Part shown: positions 15,961 through 24,611 of the stretch, piece by piece
Position numbering within the stretch: the stretch's first letter is position 1
How the letters are laid out: each line of letters starts with the position of its first letter
From: Ascidiaceihabitans donghaensis
GTDB lineage: Bacteria > Pseudomonadota > Alphaproteobacteria > Rhodobacterales > Rhodobacteraceae
DNA: 64,000 nt
Assembly (NCBI RefSeq): GCF_900302465.1
Contig: NZ_OMOR01000001.1
Location: 682,001-746,000 of the forward strand
Reading direction: 5' to 3'
Notes under the pieces: model-generated
Databases searched by the model: none
What the model was told of the DNA's origin: nothing
What the model saw: the letters and a program-made list of their open reading frames with translations, nothing else
Program-made: the position numbers and the translations under genes

Positions 15961-17619
15961 TTAGGTCCAGGCGATTTCCGCAGGGCGGAACTCGAATGAG
16001 ATATGGTGACCGCCGCCGACCAAACCTTCTTTGGTGTGGTTGTACAGGGAACGCCAGTAAGGCTGGATCGTAACGCCTTCTTCTTGCACCAATGCTTGAC
16101 CTTTCATCATCAATGCGCGGCGCGCTTCGACGTCTGGCGTTGCAAGAGCTTCAGTTAGGATCGCGTCGAATTCGTCATTTGCCCAGCCAAATTCGTTCCA
16201 TGCTTCACCGCCGCGGTATGCCAAAGCCCAAACCTGAACGCCCAACGGACGGTGGTTCCAGTTTGTGCAAGAGAACGGATACTTCGCCCAATCGTTCCAG
16301 AACGTAGAGCCTGGCAAAATGGTCCGTTTGACTTTGATACCCGCGTCACGCAATTGTGCCGCAACCGCATCGGTGGTGTCTTTGCGGTACCCAGCGTCAA
16401 TCGAAATCAGCTCGTGTTCGAAGTCGGCCATGCCTGCCTCTTCCATCAACGCTTTTGCGCCTGCTGGATCGACTTTACGCGCTGGCAGTTCTGCATACTC
16501 GGGGTGCATTGGGCCAACGTGGTGGTTTTCAGCCTTTTCGCCGCGTCCGGTTACGCCCAGCTCCAACAAGATTTCGTTGTCGACAGCCATGGAAATCGCC
16601 TGACGAACACGTTTGTCAGCATATGGCGTTTTGCCATCAACTTCAGCCAGCTGGTTTGGACGTACAACAACGGTTGCAGCCGTCACCACAGAGTTGTTCA
16701 CAAAGCCGTCCAACGTATCGAAGATATCGATGAATTCGCCTTCGATGGAATACGTCAGATCGATTTCGTCAGCTTCACCGGCGCTGACCCAAGCAGCGGG
16801 GTCTGTGCCGTAATCGATGTATTCGATGCGGTCCATGTAAGCGCCGTTGCCTGCGTTCCACCATGTGTGGTCTTCGTTGCGCACCAAGACACCTTTGACG
16901 CCAACTTCCAGAGATTCTGGCTTGTAGGGGCCTGTGCCAACTGGATTGGAAAGGGCTGTGTCTGCCGTGTAGGACGCAGGCACGATCGCTGCCGGATAGT
17001 CCGCCATACCAGGGATCAATGAAATATCTGGGCTTGGCAGGTTCAGCTTAACGGTGTGGCTGTCCACGACTTCGATGGCGCCGTCCAATGCTTGGTTTGT
17101 ATCTGCGTCAATCAGTGTCGCAAACCGGCCGGCCATTGAGTTGCCTTCAAGGTCTTTGTCGCACCAGCCAGTGATGTTGCGTGCAACGTCTTCGGCAGTG
17201 AAATCGGAACCATCGTTCCATTTTACGCCTTTGCGGACGTTCAATGTGTAGGTTTTTGCGTCTTCGGACACTTCCCAGCTTTCCAGAAGCTGCGGTTGAA
17301 AGGTGCCGTCATTTTCATATGTGACCAGATATTCCAGCCAACCACGCGAGAAGTTCGCGATTTGTGACCAGTCATAGGTGCGCGGGTCTTTCAGGGCACG
17401 TACTTCTGTTTGATAGCGAACTGTGCCGCCAACTTTGTGTCCAGCAGCCATCGCAGGGCGGGCCGTGCCCAGCATTGCATAGGCTGTCGCGGCCGTGGCA
17501 CCAAAGGCGCTGGCCAAAGCCAAGAATTCGCGGCGGCTTACTTCATCGTTTCCAGCTGTTTTCGCAGCATCCGTAATGGATGAATGCAAAGGCGTGCCAG
17601 TCCGTGTCAAAAACGTCAT
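15961..17619 (-). CDS. ABC transporter substrate-binding protein, peptide/nickel family (Tat-exported)
   Basis: A 552-residue periplasmic binding protein of SBP family 5 (peptides, opines, nickel and similar solutes). A twin-arginine signal is seen at residues 28-37 ([10 protein letters not shown]) followed by a hydrophobic stretch and AMAAG, so it is probably exported folded. Family features include [26 protein letters not shown] and [14 protein letters not shown]. The ATG has a good ribosome site (AGAGGAAG). No permease or ATPase gene is nearby, so it is an orphan receptor here. The upstream amidohydrolase on the same strand hints at a nitrogenous heterocycle or amide ligand, which is only a guess. 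Confidence 0.9.
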   Translation of the reverse strand: MTFLTRTGTPLHSSITDAAKTAGNDEVSRREFLALASAFGATAATAYAMLGTARPAMAAGHKVGGTVRYQTEVRALKDPRTYDWSQIANFSRGWLEYLVTYENDGTFQPQLLESWEVSEDAKTYTLNVRKGVKWNDGSDFTAEDVARNITGWCDKDLEGNSMAGRFATLIDADTNQALDGAIEVVDSHTVKLNLPSPDISLIPGMADYPAAIVPASYTADTALSNPVGTGPYKPESLEVGVKGVLVRNEDHTWWNAGNGAYMDRIEYIDYGTDPAAWVSAGEADEIDLTYSIEGEFIDIFDTLDGFVNNSVVTAATVVVRPNQLAEVDGKTPYADKRVRQAISMAVDNEILLELGVTGRGEKAENHHVGPMHPEYAELPARKVDPAGAKALMEEAGMADFEHELISIDAGYRKDTTDAVAAQLRDAGIKVKRTILPGSTFWNDWAKYPFSCTNWNHRPLGVQVWALAYRGGEAWNEFGWANDEFDAILTEALATPDVEARRALMMKGQALVQEEGVTIQPYWRSLYNHTKEGLVGGGHHISFEFRPAEIAWT

Positions 17620-17967
17620 GTTCTTCCTCTCTGTAGTTGGCGCGGCCCTGGGGCTGGCGCCTGAAACGTGGGTGAGTGACCCACAGGTGCGGCAGTTGAT
17701 CTGCCTTTGTTGCCACCCTTTTGGCGGATGATGCCCGGATAGTCGTCACACGGACGCGCGGCGTCAACCCTAACTTGGATCGCTGACGTCAGCTTACGCA
17801 GCCCGTTATGTACATCTTGGTACAAAAAACGGCATTTGCTTGGTCTGCACCGTCACTTGTGTCGTTGTGGCGTGGCTTAGGGGGTTTTTCGGGGCGCCAA
17901 TTAAGATTTTCCAAAGGAAGACTGTTGGAGATTGAAATTTACAGTGTGTGTCCACCGCAAAACAACT
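17620..17967. other. Intergenic region upstream of the solute-binding protein gene
   Basis: No credible gene in these 348 bases. It should hold the minus-strand promoter of the binding-protein gene and the 3' end of amidohydrolase transcription. The clearest element is a palindrome at 17809-17824, listed separately. I found no good terminator for the amidohydrolase gene. Confidence 0.5.
17809..17824. promoter_or_regulatory. Palindromic operator candidate (TGTAC-N6-GTACA)
   Basis: A perfect 5-bp inverted repeat with a 6-base spacer, about 190 bases upstream of the solute-binding protein start. It has the shape of a dimeric repressor site (GntR or similar). No cognate regulator gene adjoins it. 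Confidence 0.35.
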
Positions 17968-19185
17968 TCATTTGGGCGGCTGAAACTCAAGAAACGCGTT
18001 TGCAAGTGGCAGCAGGGGGGCGCGACCCGCAACCAGATCCGCGGTCGATTCTGCATCAGAAATCCGCAATTTCGACAGGGGTGCGCTGTCCACATAAAGT
18101 GGATCTAGCCCCATGGCACGCGATGCGTTTGTTGTAATCAATGCCAACCAATCTTCGAATGGTGGGTCAAGATGCGCACTTAATGCTGCAAGGTTCAGAG
18201 CAGCCATTGGGTTGTGCTGCCCCAAAGGACAAAATGCATCCCCTACATTGTCGGACGCCACGCTTATCGCGACACCCGCATCGCGCAACTCTTGTAAACA
18301 GGTCAGGCCTCGGTCTTTGGGCGTACCAGCAATGCGACCTTGAAGGTACAAGTTTGTTGTCGGCAATGCGCAGATCGTGATCCCGGCTTTTTGCAATTTG
18401 TCCACAATACGAGAAAGGTCGGCTGGAGTTTTGCGGATCAAGCTAACGGCATGCCCACACAATATCGGTCCTTCAAAGTTGCAAGCAATTGCCGCGTCGG
18501 CGACCGTTTCAACGCCGTTCAGATCTTCAAGGCTTTCGTCTACATGAAAATCCAAAGGCAGGCCAAAGCGCGTTGCGGCATCAAACATATTGGTCAGTGC
18601 CTTTGCGATTTCAGGCTGTCCATGAATGAACGCGCCCAAGGCACCATTGCTCTGCGCGACAGCGCGGGCGACGGCGGTGCAATAGGATTCGTCCGCCATT
18701 TCGGTAACACCGGTAAGTGCGGCGCAGTGTACGTCCATCGGGGACTGCAACCCGAGATCGTTTATGACCGTCCACGCCAAAGGTGGTTCAGCTGTGTCCC
18801 CCCAATCGATATGGGTGCGCAGGGCCGCGCAACCGGCATCTTGTGCTTCGGCCAGACCACGCGATGCACGGGCGGCCAAATCGTCAGCGGTCCAATTTGC
18901 TTTGTCTTGGCGTTGGCGTTCAATTGCCTCCAACAGATCACCCCCGACATTGTCCATACGGAAAATGGAGTGGCATTTGTCCAAGTGGCAATGTGCTTCT
19001 GCCAATGCAGGCAAAACCATGCGGGGCGTTGCGGAAAACGCTGAATTCTGCAGGTGAACACGGCCACTGCTTTCGATATGCAAGTCACCTCGCAGGCAAG
19101 CCCCGGTATCGGTTCCGCCGAACCGCGCCGGGTGGGCAATCATGGATTTGGGCACCACAACATCGCACACAATCCGTGCCACCAT
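17968..19185 (-). CDS. Cytosine-deaminase-like amidohydrolase
   Basis: A 405-residue metal-dependent hydrolase of the cytosine deaminase/isoguanine deaminase-like group. Metal ligands are His65 and His67 in EAHCHLDK, a histidine in LDFHVDES near residue 195, a histidine in LCGHAVSL near 224, and the aspartate in ASDNVGDAFCPLG near 293. The enzyme would deaminate or hydrolyse a cyclic nitrogen compound in the cytoplasm; the exact substrate is not readable. The start has AAAGGG at about 6-base spacing. The small membrane protein gene ends 33 bases upstream, and an orphan binding-protein gene lies downstream. Confidence 0.87.
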   Translation of the reverse strand: MVARIVCDVVVPKSMIAHPARFGGTDTGACLRGDLHIESSGRVHLQNSAFSATPRMVLPALAEAHCHLDKCHSIFRMDNVGGDLLEAIERQRQDKANWTADDLAARASRGLAEAQDAGCAALRTHIDWGDTAEPPLAWTVINDLGLQSPMDVHCAALTGVTEMADESYCTAVARAVAQSNGALGAFIHGQPEIAKALTNMFDAATRFGLPLDFHVDESLEDLNGVETVADAAIACNFEGPILCGHAVSLIRKTPADLSRIVDKLQKAGITICALPTTNLYLQGRIAGTPKDRGLTCLQELRDAGVAISVASDNVGDAFCPLGQHNPMAALNLAALSAHLDPPFEDWLALITTNASRAMGLDPLYVDSAPLSKLRISDAESTADLVAGRAPLLPLANAFLEFQPPK

Positions 19186-19218
19186 TTATATACCCTTTCA
19201 GCGTTTTACTTCGGATTT

Positions 19219-19443
19219 TCAGTCGGGTGCGTCGGCATAGATGCCTTTGACCAACTTCCAACCTGTCCAGATCAAAGTTCCGCCAAAAAACAATCCGGCC
19301 ACGCCTATGGTTTCAAACATGGCGGGCCCCTTTGGCATGCCGCGCACGGCCACCGCGCCGACCAAAAGTCCCAAACCCACGATCGAAAACCCAAGCCGAA
19401 ACAAAAGCTCTGATCGGGTGGGTCCAAATTTTGGTTTGGTCAT
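19219..19443 (-). CDS. Small two-helix membrane protein
   Basis: A 74-residue protein with two predicted helices (about residues 14-34 and 44-64) and a basic N-terminus (TKPKFGPTR). It has a plausible ribosome site (GAAAGG). It lies 13 bases downstream of mipZ and 33 bases upstream of the amidohydrolase gene on the same strand. I do not recognise a family. Confidence 0.7.
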   Translation of the reverse strand: MTKPKFGPTRSELLFRLGFSIVGLGLLVGAVAVRGMPKGPAMFETIGVAGLFFGGTLIWTGWKLVKGIYADAPD

Positions 19444-19456
19444 GGTCAGCCTTTCT

Positions 19457-20266
19457 TCAAAAGTCGACGGAAACTCCCGGAAGGTTCAGGGACTTCATCA
19501 AGTCGCGTAATTCCTGACGCGCTGCGATGTTTGAGATATTCAGTTGTTTGACGCCGATGTCCTTGAGGTCCAGTAGGGTCAGGCCGCGGGGGAAAAGTTC
19601 GCGGAAAATGACGCGTTCGTTAAAGCCCGGCGCGACCCTGAACCCGATACGCTTGGATAGCATCTGGATGGCGCGTTCCATTTTCTCTTTGTTGACCATA
19701 CGCTGTGCGCCCAATCGGTTGCGCACAACAATCCAGTCAATGGGTTGCAATCCCGCTTGGGCGCGCAGCTGGCGGGCGTTCCAGACCATTTCAGAATAAA
19801 CAGAAGGGCCTTTGATCTTATCGCCCGTGGCATCGATCCGCGCCAAAAGATCGAAGTCGATGAAACTGTCATTCAATGGCGTGACCAGCGTGTCCGCCAG
19901 CGAATGGGCAACCTGACTAAGGCGCGTGTGTGAACCGGGGCAGTCGATCAGGATGAAATCGCTGTCGGGTTCCAGCGTTGCAACGGCCGCAGATAACCGG
20001 TGATCATAGACGTTTTCACCCGGTTTCAGACTGTTGCTGTCAATCTCCGGAAGATCATGCACTTCGGGGGATGGCAAAGACAGGCCAGACTCTTTCATAA
20101 ACTCGGCGCGGTTTTCCACGTATCGTCCGAATGTGCGTTGGCGTAGATCAAGATCCAACGCACTGACTTTGTGCCCCATGCGCGACAAAGCCGTCGCGAC
20201 ATGCATTGAAACGGTGGATTTACCCGCGCCGCCTTTTTCGTTCCCGACGACAATAATATGCGCCAT
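19457..20266 (-). CDS. mipZ: Division-plane positioning ATPase MipZ
   Basis: A 269-residue ParA-superfamily ATPase. MipZ binds ParB at the poles and forms a gradient that keeps FtsZ rings at mid-cell in alphaproteobacteria without MinCD. The deviant Walker A motif KGGAGKST starts at Lys11, the switch/Walker B segments are DLDLRQRTFGRY and ILIDCPGSHTRL, and the C-terminal part (GFNERVIFRELFPRGLT) is MipZ-specific rather than ParA or Soj. I chose ATG at 20266, with AGGGGA upstream, over a start 75 bases further up that adds unrelated residues. No parB is nearby. Confidence 0.93.
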   Translation of the reverse strand: MAHIIVVGNEKGGAGKSTVSMHVATALSRMGHKVSALDLDLRQRTFGRYVENRAEFMKESGLSLPSPEVHDLPEIDSNSLKPGENVYDHRLSAAVATLEPDSDFILIDCPGSHTRLSQVAHSLADTLVTPLNDSFIDFDLLARIDATGDKIKGPSVYSEMVWNARQLRAQAGLQPIDWIVVRNRLGAQRMVNKEKMERAIQMLSKRIGFRVAPGFNERVIFRELFPRGLTLLDLKDIGVKQLNISNIAARQELRDLMKSLNLPGVSVDF

Positions 20267-20395
20267 GATCTGTCCCCTTCGCCGCGTGCCTTTGGGCCGC
20301 GCTGTGTACCAAACACAATATCGCGTCATGCTTGAACACACAGTTTCGCGTCATGTTGGGCATACTATATGTGGGGTATTGGTCTTTGGGAAGCG

Positions 20396-22033
20396 TCACA
20401 TCGGCAATTGCATCGGCTGTAGATCGGTAAATTCCCGTAAAGCCAGCCGTAAGGGGGCCGCCGTTGTTGCATAGCGGTGCCAATCGCGGTTTGCAGTGTC
20501 TTTTGGCAAGTCGCAATGTGCCGACCAATTCAAGCCGCAGCGTTTCAAAACGGCATGAGCCGTGTGACCACCGGGACGACACAAGGCATCACCGGACACA
20601 CCGCATATGTTGGCGTGTTGCGATTCCCAATGGCGCATCAAATTCGCACTGCGCAGTAAGTATGCCGCCAGATGCATCGGTGTGTGACGACAGCCCAGCG
20701 CCAGGTCGGGGCCATCGCTGCGGAACGTGGTCCAAGCTGTGTGCACGTGATCACGGGTCATATGCACAACCCGCGCCTCGGGCAGGGCGGCGGCCAGCAA
20801 TCCTGACCAACGAAAATTCAAGCGCGTGCAATCTATCAGCACGTCAGCCCCATCCGCGGCCTGCCGCAAACCTTCGCGCAGTTGGGATTGCAGTACCAAC
20901 AGGTCTTCACGTGTCACATCGAGGCGTTTTTCCTGTCTTAGATGACGTATAAAACGCGTCATAATGGTTTCTACGAAGGTCAATTGACGGGCAGCCCGGT
21001 TCAGTGAACCCTGTTCCAGAATACGTGCCATCGCAGCGACACCTGACCCCGGCAAACCCGTTACAAACAGAGGCAGGATAGAACTTTTGGTTGCCGGTAG
21101 CGGAGTGAACCGAAGCCGCATCAGCATGGTAAACAGCACACTGTCTTTGCTGCGTTTGTAGTTTGAAGTTGCTTGGGCGCACTTGTGATACGCCGAAAGG
21201 TGTTCCGCTGCACGGGTGGTGTCTTTGCGTTGATCAGATATCCGAAACAACGCCAAATGAGCGTTCGCTTTTTCGGATGAAGAGCTGCCTGTCCCTTCTA
21301 TACAGGCACTTAGCCGATCTTGCGTCTTTTGCGGGCAGTGTTCGCCTGCCAATTGCGTTGCGGTCTTTACCAAAGCGATCGGGGTGTCCTTCTCTGCAAG
21401 CAGTTCTACGGCCCGCATTTGAAGGTTTGCCATGTCGTCTGCGGTCTTTGTCACATCACAAAGCCAGTCGAACGCCTGAGCGGTGATCGCCTTTTGCGCG
21501 TGCGCGACCGCCATAGCTTCCTTCTTACGACCCAACTGCATCAAAATGCGTGCCTTTAGCAAATCCGATGTTTCGGAATGCTCTGCCATTGCAAAATGTG
21601 CATCTTGGGGGGCGCCAGCGCTGAGTAGATTTTCTGCCAATGCATGCCAATGTGCTGCATGCGGGGCCAATGCGTGGGCGCGTTCAAAACACAAAGCGGC
21701 GCGCGCATTGCGCCCAAGCGCTGCCAAAGCACGCCCTTTGGAGGCCCAAAGATCATCTACGTCTTGGCTTGTTAGGGCCTTGTCAAACAAAGCAATCGCT
21801 TCGGTCAGTTTCCCGTCCTTCGTCAGGCAATCACCGCGCAAATGCAGCACCTGTGGGTTGAGAGGGGCCGTTAGGGTCAAGGTGTCGGCGATGACCGATG
21901 CCAATTCGGTGTGACCGGATTCTAGGTGCCGCCGTGCATCCTGGATTTGCGCCGCCAGATCAAGCGTAGGCATGATGGGCGGAAAAATATTATCAGTGCC
22001 GTGACGCGGGCGAGAGAATGGTTTCAAATTCAT
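20396..22033 (-). CDS. TPR-repeat sulfotransferase family protein
   Basis: A 545-residue protein. The N-terminal 280 residues are tetratricopeptide-like helical repeats (for example LRGDCLTKDGKLTEAIALFDKAL and WASKGRALAALGRNARAALCF, each shortened here by family comparison). The C-terminal half resembles sulfotransferases: the PAPS 5'-phosphosulfate loop LFVTGLPGSG near residue 330 and the 3'-phosphate region ARVVHMTRDHVHTAWT near 432. The classical lysine/arginine of the loop is not obvious (GLPGSGVAA). It could transfer sulfate to a surface glycan or protein. An alternative ATG at 21973 would remove 20 residues; neither start has a clear ribosome site. Confidence 0.8.
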   Translation of the reverse strand: MNLKPFSRPRHGTDNIFPPIMPTLDLAAQIQDARRHLESGHTELASVIADTLTLTAPLNPQVLHLRGDCLTKDGKLTEAIALFDKALTSQDVDDLWASKGRALAALGRNARAALCFERAHALAPHAAHWHALAENLLSAGAPQDAHFAMAEHSETSDLLKARILMQLGRKKEAMAVAHAQKAITAQAFDWLCDVTKTADDMANLQMRAVELLAEKDTPIALVKTATQLAGEHCPQKTQDRLSACIEGTGSSSSEKANAHLALFRISDQRKDTTRAAEHLSAYHKCAQATSNYKRSKDSVLFTMLMRLRFTPLPATKSSILPLFVTGLPGSGVAAMARILEQGSLNRAARQLTFVETIMTRFIRHLRQEKRLDVTREDLLVLQSQLREGLRQAADGADVLIDCTRLNFRWSGLLAAALPEARVVHMTRDHVHTAWTTFRSDGPDLALGCRHTPMHLAAYLLRSANLMRHWESQHANICGVSGDALCRPGGHTAHAVLKRCGLNWSAHCDLPKDTANRDWHRYATTAAPLRLALREFTDLQPMQLPM

Positions 22034-22147
22034 AGAAAGATGTGGCCCCCTGTGGCGTGTGACTGAGTCTCACTCTTGGGACAAATATTGGTGCATTACT
22101 GGTTACCAAATCGTCAAGGACCAACAAAAGAAGCGTCAAAAACGCAC

Positions 22148-22174
22148 AAAGCGTCGCTTGTTTCCAAGCGACGC
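22148..22174 (-). terminator. Hairpin terminator after rpmE
   Basis: A perfect 10-bp stem (GCGTCGCTTG at 22151-22160 with CAAGCGACGC at 22165-22174) and a 4-base loop. Read on the minus strand it is followed by a broken T-rich tail. It lies 28 bases past the rpmE stop. Confidence 0.7.
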
Positions 22175-22201
22175 CTTGCAAAAAATAGCGATGGGAAAGG
22201 C

Positions 22202-22423
22202 TTAGAAGCCCAAACCTGCATATTTGTTTTTGAACTTGGAAACACGACCGCCAGTGTCCAACAAACGGCTGCTGCCGCCGTTCCACGCGGGGTGCGCAGA
22301 GGGGTCGATGTCCAAAGCCAATTGGTCGCCTTCGGCGCCCCAAGTGGATTTCATTTCGATCACTGTGCCGTCTGTCATTTTGACGTTGATCAGGTGATAA
22401 TCGGGATGTGTATCTGCTTTCAT
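22202..22423 (-). CDS. rpmE: 50S ribosomal protein L31
   Basis: A 73-residue L31 of the large ribosomal subunit. Recognisable by [15 protein letters not shown], the STWG segment and the C-terminal [12 protein letters not shown]. It has no cysteine, so it is the zinc-free form often seen in alphaproteobacteria. It is 11 bases downstream of rplS and must be co-transcribed with it, with a hairpin terminator after its stop. Confidence 0.95.
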   Translation of the reverse strand: MKADTHPDYHLINVKMTDGTVIEMKSTWGAEGDQLALDIDPSAHPAWNGGSSRLLDTGGRVSKFKNKYAGLGF

Positions 22424-22434
22424 CTGTCTGACCT

Positions 22435-22809
22435 TCAGGCTTTAGGGGCTTTGTAGTTTGTATCTTCTGCGATACGTGCGGATTTACCACGACGCGAGCG
22501 CAAGTAGTACAGTTTGGCGCGACGCACGCGACCACGGCGGACCACGGTGATGCTGTCGATGTTGGTGGAGAACAATGGGAACACACGTTCCACGCCTTCA
22601 CCAAAGGAAATTTTGCGAACTGTGAAGGATCCGGCGATACCTTTGCCGTTGTTGCGCGCGATGCACACACCTTCGTAGTTCTGAACGCGGGTACGTGTAC
22701 CCTCGGTCACTTTAAAGCCGACGCGCACGGTGTCGCCTGCTTTGAAATCAGGAATTTCTTTTCCCAGGGCGGCAATTTGCTCCGCCTCTAGCTGTGCAAT
22801 CAGGTTCAT
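22435..22809 (-). CDS. rplS: 50S ribosomal protein L19
   Basis: A 124-residue L19 of the large subunit, sited at the subunit interface. Typical features are [22 protein letters not shown], abbreviated here to GTRTRVQ-FEG type, then [28 protein letters not shown] in part (key residues RRAKLYYLR). I chose ATG at 22809, preceded by AGGAG; a longer in-frame opening at 22989 adds 60 residues unlike L19. In most relatives rplS directly follows trmD; here a TerB-like gene and a plus-strand LysE gene intervene. Confidence 0.96.
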   Translation of the reverse strand: MNLIAQLEAEQIAALGKEIPDFKAGDTVRVGFKVTEGTRTRVQNYEGVCIARNNGKGIAGSFTVRKISFGEGVERVFPLFSTNIDSITVVRRGRVRRAKLYYLRSRRGKSARIAEDTNYKAPKA

Positions 22810-23265
22810 CTGATGGCTCCTATAATGCTCAGGGTTTGCCCCCGAAGTGTTTGGTGCGATCCAGAGCTCTTTGTCTTCATCGGGTCCGAAACACATTCGC
22901 CCGCAAGAGGATAGGTCAACATTGCTTTGGTACCTTTGGGCTGCAAACAGACCGCGAAGAAGCGGAAACAGGACAAAGGGTCCGGTCACACAAAATGCGA
23001 GTCGGAACGGGCAGGGTATAGTTCCAAAAACGGGTTCGGGTCAAGGCCGCGCAGGCACCAGAGACGTCACGAGATCGCTTTGTAACATAATGATTTTAAG
23101 GGTGTCGGGATCTTATGTGCAAACTGGACGGGCAGGCTGCCGCATTCTTGTTGATCTGACCTGCAATTGTGCATGATAATCAAAGCCATGCTGTTCTAGA
23201 TCACGGCGCATTTTATTTCAATCTGCTGTGACAGAACAATGCAGCACATAGTCCAGGTGTCGCTT
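22810..23265. other. Intergenic region between rplS and the LysE exporter gene
   Basis: About 450 bases between divergent genes with no credible coding region. Besides a promoter candidate for rplS the long leader (about 200 bases from that promoter to the ATG) may carry regulatory structure, but I see no clear hairpin with defined ends. Confidence 0.45.
23015..23044 (-). promoter_or_regulatory. Candidate promoter of rplS-rpmE
   Basis: On the minus strand TTGACC (23044-23039), an 18-base spacer and TATACC (23020-23015). It is a fair sigma-70 match and the best pair in the region, about 205 bases upstream of the rplS start. Confidence 0.4.
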
Positions 23266-23853
23266 ATGAATGCATCGATCCCTCTTTTATTGTTTGTGTT
23301 TGCTGGGTTGTTTTCGCCCGGGCCAAATGTCGTCATGTTGACGGCGTCCGGGGCGCGGTTCGGGTTCAGGCGCACCTTGCCGCATCTTTTGGGCGTGCCA
23401 ATAGGGACCGGGCTGTTGGCAGCCAGCAGCGCATTTGGAGTTAACGCGCTGTTGTTGGCGCTTCCAGCATTGAAACTGGTGTTTCAGATTGCGGCGGCCC
23501 TTTGGATTTTGTGGTTGGCGTGGCGCACTGCACAGGCGGGGCGGGCAGGGCGTGCAAAAGATGCAGGACAGCCGTTCACCTTTGTGCAAGCGGTACTGTT
23601 TCAGGCGGTAAACCCGAAGATCTGGGCGATTACCTTAGCCGCGTCCGCGGGTTTCGGAATTGGGCTGGCCCCACATATCGAGGCGCTCAGGCTGTTTGTG
23701 GTTTTTGCCGGAATAAACTTGTGTGTTTGCCTGTTTTGGACAACGGTCGGGCATCTGTTGTCTGGTGTCTTGCAGTCTGATGCCATCTGGCGTGGGTTCA
23801 TGACCGTTATGGCGGCGTTTATGGCCGCCACAGTGGTGTTGATCTTTCTTTAA
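23266..23853 (+). CDS. LysE/RhtB family amino acid exporter
   Basis: A 195-residue inner-membrane protein with about six helices. The LysE signature LFSPGPNVVMLTASGARFG is at the N-terminus, with AALWILWLAWRT near residue 80 and a conserved QAVNPKIWAI near 115. The family exports amino acids or derivatives by proton exchange. I prefer ATG at 23266 (AGGTG six bases upstream, and the family's usual N-terminus) over the ATG at 23239, which lacks a ribosome site. It is alone on the plus strand between minus-strand genes. Confidence 0.88.
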   Translation: MNASIPLLLFVFAGLFSPGPNVVMLTASGARFGFRRTLPHLLGVPIGTGLLAASSAFGVNALLLALPALKLVFQIAAALWILWLAWRTAQAGRAGRAKDAGQPFTFVQAVLFQAVNPKIWAITLAASAGFGIGLAPHIEALRLFVVFAGINLCVCLFWTTVGHLLSGVLQSDAIWRGFMTVMAAFMAATVVLIFL

Positions 23854-23951
23854 CCCGAACACTATGGGACGTCACGCAACGGATTTGCGTCACGGTTCTT
23901 GGTGCAGCGGGCATTCCGCGATCTGCCAGATCATCCGGATTGATGGGTCCT

Positions 23952-23999
23952 GAAGGCAAGCCTATGTGAAGGCAAGCCTATGTGAAGGCAAGCCTATGT
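23952..23999. repeat. Three exact tandem copies of a 16-bp unit
   Basis: The unit GAAGGCAAGCCTATGT occurs three times without a mismatch, in the gap between the convergent LysE and TerB-like genes. A partial, degenerate copy may follow (CTACGTGAAG). It is noncoding as far as I can see and likely varies in copy number between strains. Confidence 0.9.
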
Positions 24000-24032
24000 G
24001 TTGTTGGCCACCTACGTGAAGATTTACGTTGA

Positions 24033-24488
24033 TCAGGCTTTGGCGGTGTTCCGCATCTCTTCATCGTGCAATTCTTTGGCGCGGGCAGGGGACACACCTA
24101 AAACGGCTTCGACGTGGTGCAACACGTTGTCTTCTTCTTCTTGTTCCAGCCCGTCAGCAAACACGACGGCCCACAGGGCGCGCAGGGCAGCTTCGGCTTC
24201 TTCCGTGCCGACCGCTTCTTTCAAAATGCCGGCCAATGCATCGGTGTCCTGCATGTGTTCTTCCAGCTTTTCACACTGGGCGCGCATTTTTGCGGCTTCG
24301 ACCGGGTTCAGGTTGTGACGTCGGGCCAACACGCGGTCGATCACTTCGACTTCTTCAAACAGATAGGCACGGTCTGCTTTGGCGGCCTGTACCATCAAGG
24401 CGCCAACCACATGGGCTGCGTCCGCTGGAGGCAAAGGCGTTTCATATTTTGTTGGATTTTGGATGAAAGCGAGCAGTCGTTCAAACAT
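24033..24488 (-). CDS. TerB-like family protein
   Basis: A 151-residue, mostly helical acidic protein of the TerB/DjlA-N-like group. Helices carry paired acidic residues that may bind metal (KADRAYLFEEVEVIDRVL and FADGLEQEEEDNVLHHV, key residues D, E and E). TerB proteins are named for tellurite resistance, but those in alphaproteobacteria act in unknown membrane or stress processes. No ter genes are nearby. The ATG is at 24488; a tandem repeat of a TTAAC-containing unit lies about 80 bases upstream. Confidence 0.82.
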   Translation of the reverse strand: MFERLLAFIQNPTKYETPLPPADAAHVVGALMVQAAKADRAYLFEEVEVIDRVLARRHNLNPVEAAKMRAQCEKLEEHMQDTDALAGILKEAVGTEEAEAALRALWAVVFADGLEQEEEDNVLHHVEAVLGVSPARAKELHDEEMRNTAKA

Positions 24489-24569
24489 GAAAGGGGCCTG
24501 TAAATGAGCGTTTTATGCAGGCTAGCGATTGTTGTGAAGCATAGCAAACAAAGTGTTAACAACCTCGCA

Positions 24570-24597
24570 AAAAGGTTAACGCCAAAAGGTTAACGCA
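24570..24597. repeat. Direct repeat of a 14-bp TTAAC-containing unit
   Basis: AAAAGGTTAACGCC (24570-24583) is followed directly by AAAAGGTTAACGCA. A third GTTAAC lies at 24555-24560. The repeats sit between the trmD stop and the TerB-like start, about 80 bases upstream of the latter. TTAAC is the CtrA half-site, but the spacing here is not the usual N7. Confidence 0.7.
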
Positions 24598-24611
24598 CGG
24601 GCATCCCACCG

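Noticed and set aside
16252-17022. Plus-strand frame of 256 codons
   Set aside because: It is antisense to the well-supported solute-binding protein gene and has no recognisable motif or ribosome site.
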